6,708 bases of DNA. It comes from an uncultured PS1 clade bacterium (GTDB lineage: Bacteria > Pseudomonadota > Gammaproteobacteria > PS1 > Pseudothioglobaceae). Below the pieces are notes generated by a model, which saw nothing but the letters and a program-made list of their open reading frames with translations, had not been told where the DNA came from and ran no database searches. Numbering within the stretch: position 1 is the first letter of the stretch; each line of letters starts with the position of its first letter. Shown here one piece after another: positions 5,859 to 6,708 of the stretch. The stretch covers positions 1-6,708 of the forward strand of contig CALFDA010000017.1 of NCBI GenBank assembly GCA_937950605.1, given 5' to 3'. Position numbers and translations under genes: made by a program.

Positions 5859-5894
5859 TTAACGCATTAATTGAATTTGGATATTATGCGTTAA
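5859..5894 (+). promoter_or_regulatory. perfect 9-bp inverted repeat in the leader of the DUF262 gene
   Basis: TTAACGCAT (5859-5867) and ATGCGTTAA (5886-5894) are exact reverse complements separated by 18 bases. The repeat lies downstream of the TATAAT box and about 20 bases before the ribosome binding site. It could fold as an RNA stem in the 5' leader. Alternatively it is an operator: the centres of the two half-sites are 27 bases apart, between two and three helical turns. No regulator is encoded within the window. The function is inferred from position only. Confidence 0.45.
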
Positions 5895-5914
5895 AACCAC
5901 AAAAATTACATAAC

Positions 5915-5921
5915 AAAGAGG
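5915..5921 (+). promoter_or_regulatory. ribosome binding site of the DUF262 gene
   Basis: AAAGAGG lies nine bases before the ATG at 5931 and fixes this start. No other in-frame ATG or GTG upstream has comparable spacing. Confidence 0.55.
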
Positions 5922-5930
5922 CTAAAAAAC

Positions 5931-6708
5931 ATGAAAAATCAAGCAATCACAATAAGAAAAGTCGTTAAAGAATTGAATAAAAAAGATGGTGGTTTTTGGC
6001 TACCAAATATTCAAAGAAATTTTGTATGGAAAGAGCAGCAAATAGAAAAACTTTTTGACTCCATAATGAGAGACTATCCAATTGGAACGTTACTTGTATG
6101 GAAAACAAAAAATAAGATAAAACATAGGAAATTTGTAGATAACTATAAAAATGATACAAAATTCAATGATTATGATACGGACGATAAATGTAAATTGCTA
6201 GTTTTAGATGGTCAACAACGATTACAAAGTTTGTTTATAGGGCTTTGTGGTAGTTATAACGGAAAAGAGTTATATTTTAATATTTTAAGTGGTGATGAAG
6301 CACCTCCCGAAGAAATGAAATATACTTTTAAATTCAAAAATAAACCTAGCGAAGAGTGGATTAAACTCAAAGACATGGTTTTTTGTGAGAAAAGCGGTTA
6401 TTCTATGCATCAAGATATTTTATCTTCATTAGGGCACCAAGCAACAGTAGAGGAGCAGGATAAAATATGGAGAAATGTTGCTGATGTGATTAAAGTGTCT
6501 ACAAGTGATGAGCGAATTATATATCAAGAATTTGACAGTGTAGACAACCCAAAGTTATATGGTGACGACGATGTAGTAGAAATATTTATTAGGGCAAATG
6601 CTGGAGGGACAAAATTAGGCAAATCTGACTTGCTTTTTTCATTATTAGTATCTGGTTGGGACGAAGTGGAAGAAAAAATGGAAAATCTACTAGAAGATTT
6701 AAATCAAG
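5931..6708 (+). CDS. DUF262 (GmrS-type) domain protein, N-terminal part, likely phage-defence nuclease
   Basis: The gene runs off the right edge; 259 complete codons are present without a stop. The N terminus MKNQAITIRKVVKEL leads into LPNIQRNFVW (24-33), the DUF262 signature PxxQRxFVW, then IEKLFDSIMRDYPIGTLLVWK. LLVLDGQQRLQSL (89-101) carries the DGQQR motif, in a ParB/Srx-like fold linked to nucleotide binding or hydrolysis in GmrS and SspE. IFIRANAGGTKLGKSDLLFSLL (218-239) is the third conserved block (IFxRxNxGGxxL). Full-length relatives either add a DUF1524/HNH nuclease domain, as in the GmrSD type IV restriction enzymes that attack modified phage DNA, or stay short (about 350-400 residues). 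Which applies cannot be seen here. All eight arginine codons are AGA, AGG or CGA, whereas glyS and tolQ use many CGT/CGC codons, suggesting acquisition by transfer. Family assignment is firm; the defence role is inferred. Confidence 0.88.
   Translation, partial: MKNQAITIRKVVKELNKKDGGFWLPNIQRNFVWKEQQIEKLFDSIMRDYPIGTLLVWKTKNKIKHRKFVDNYKNDTKFNDYDTDDKCKLLVLDGQQRLQSLFIGLCGSYNGKELYFNILSGDEAPPEEMKYTFKFKNKPSEEWIKLKDMVFCEKSGYSMHQDILSSLGHQATVEEQDKIWRNVADVIKVSTSDERIIYQEFDSVDNPKLYGDDDVVEIFIRANAGGTKLGKSDLLFSLLVSGWDEVEEKMENLLEDLNQ

Larger units (their letters stand above)
5568..5930. other. divergent AT-rich intergenic region
   Basis: This region of 363 bases separates the leftward ybgC relic and tol genes from the rightward DUF262 gene. 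No convincing coding sequence or tRNA is seen on either strand. It holds the outward-facing promoter candidates for both sides, a hairpin near 5670-5707 and the inverted repeat at 5859-5894. The 13-base sequence AAATTCAATTAAT (5624-5636) recurs as its exact reverse complement at 5866-5878. ruvB or other genes that often precede ybgC are not present. The stretch 5710-5800 shows nothing recognisable. Confidence 0.7.

Noticed and set aside
1..6708. CRISPR array, tRNA, rRNA or integrase attachment site
   Set aside because: No regularly spaced repeats, no cloverleaf with CCA-type ends, no rRNA-like sequence and no duplicated tRNA end were seen on either strand.

Overview
The window is an AT-rich stretch of bacterial chromosome, almost certainly from a gammaproteobacterium. 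It carries a tolQ-tolR-tolA block preceded by a relic of ybgC, a separate glycyl-tRNA synthetase beta subunit (the alpha2beta2 enzyme type), dtd, and a yffB-type ArsC-family gene. The low GC, a decayed housekeeping accessory gene and the loosened gene order would suit a lineage undergoing genome reduction, such as the sulfur-oxidising SUP05/Thioglobus and bivalve-symbiont group. That placement is inferred from general style and is not demonstrated.

Positions 1-5567 are transcribed leftward (minus strand) in two blocks. The upstream block is the ybgC relic, tolQ, tolR and tolA. The two tol junctions are a 15 bp gap and a 4 bp ATGA overlap, and the block ends in a 13-bp stem-loop overlapping the tolA stop. 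These three proteins form the proton-driven inner-membrane motor of the Tol-Pal system; tolB, pal and cpoB do not follow here. After a 229 bp spacer with several small inverted repeats comes the second block: glyS, dtd, a PGPGW-type membrane protein and the start of a yffB-like gene. Its junctions are a 4 bp overlap, a 9 bp gap and directly abutting codons, which indicates one operon. glyS and dtd both act on tRNA: glycine charging and removal of mischarged amino acids. glyQ, the usual partner immediately upstream of glyS, is absent.

Positions 5568-5930 are a divergent, very AT-rich intergenic region. It holds a plausible leftward promoter for the tol block, a hairpin, and a good rightward promoter with a perfect TATAAT box. 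The leader of the rightward gene contains a perfect 9-bp inverted repeat just ahead of the ribosome binding site.

From 5931 to the right edge a plus-strand gene encodes the N-terminal 259 residues of a DUF262 / GmrS-type protein. It has the PNIQRNFVW and DGQQR motifs of a family tied to type IV restriction and other phage defence. Its arginine codons (AGA/AGG/CGA only) differ from those of the leftward housekeeping genes, so it probably marks the start of a horizontally acquired accessory region. The rest of the window is ordinary core genome. The features most worth a second look are the ybgC decay, the missing glyQ and tolB-pal neighbours, the leader inverted repeat and the DUF262 gene.
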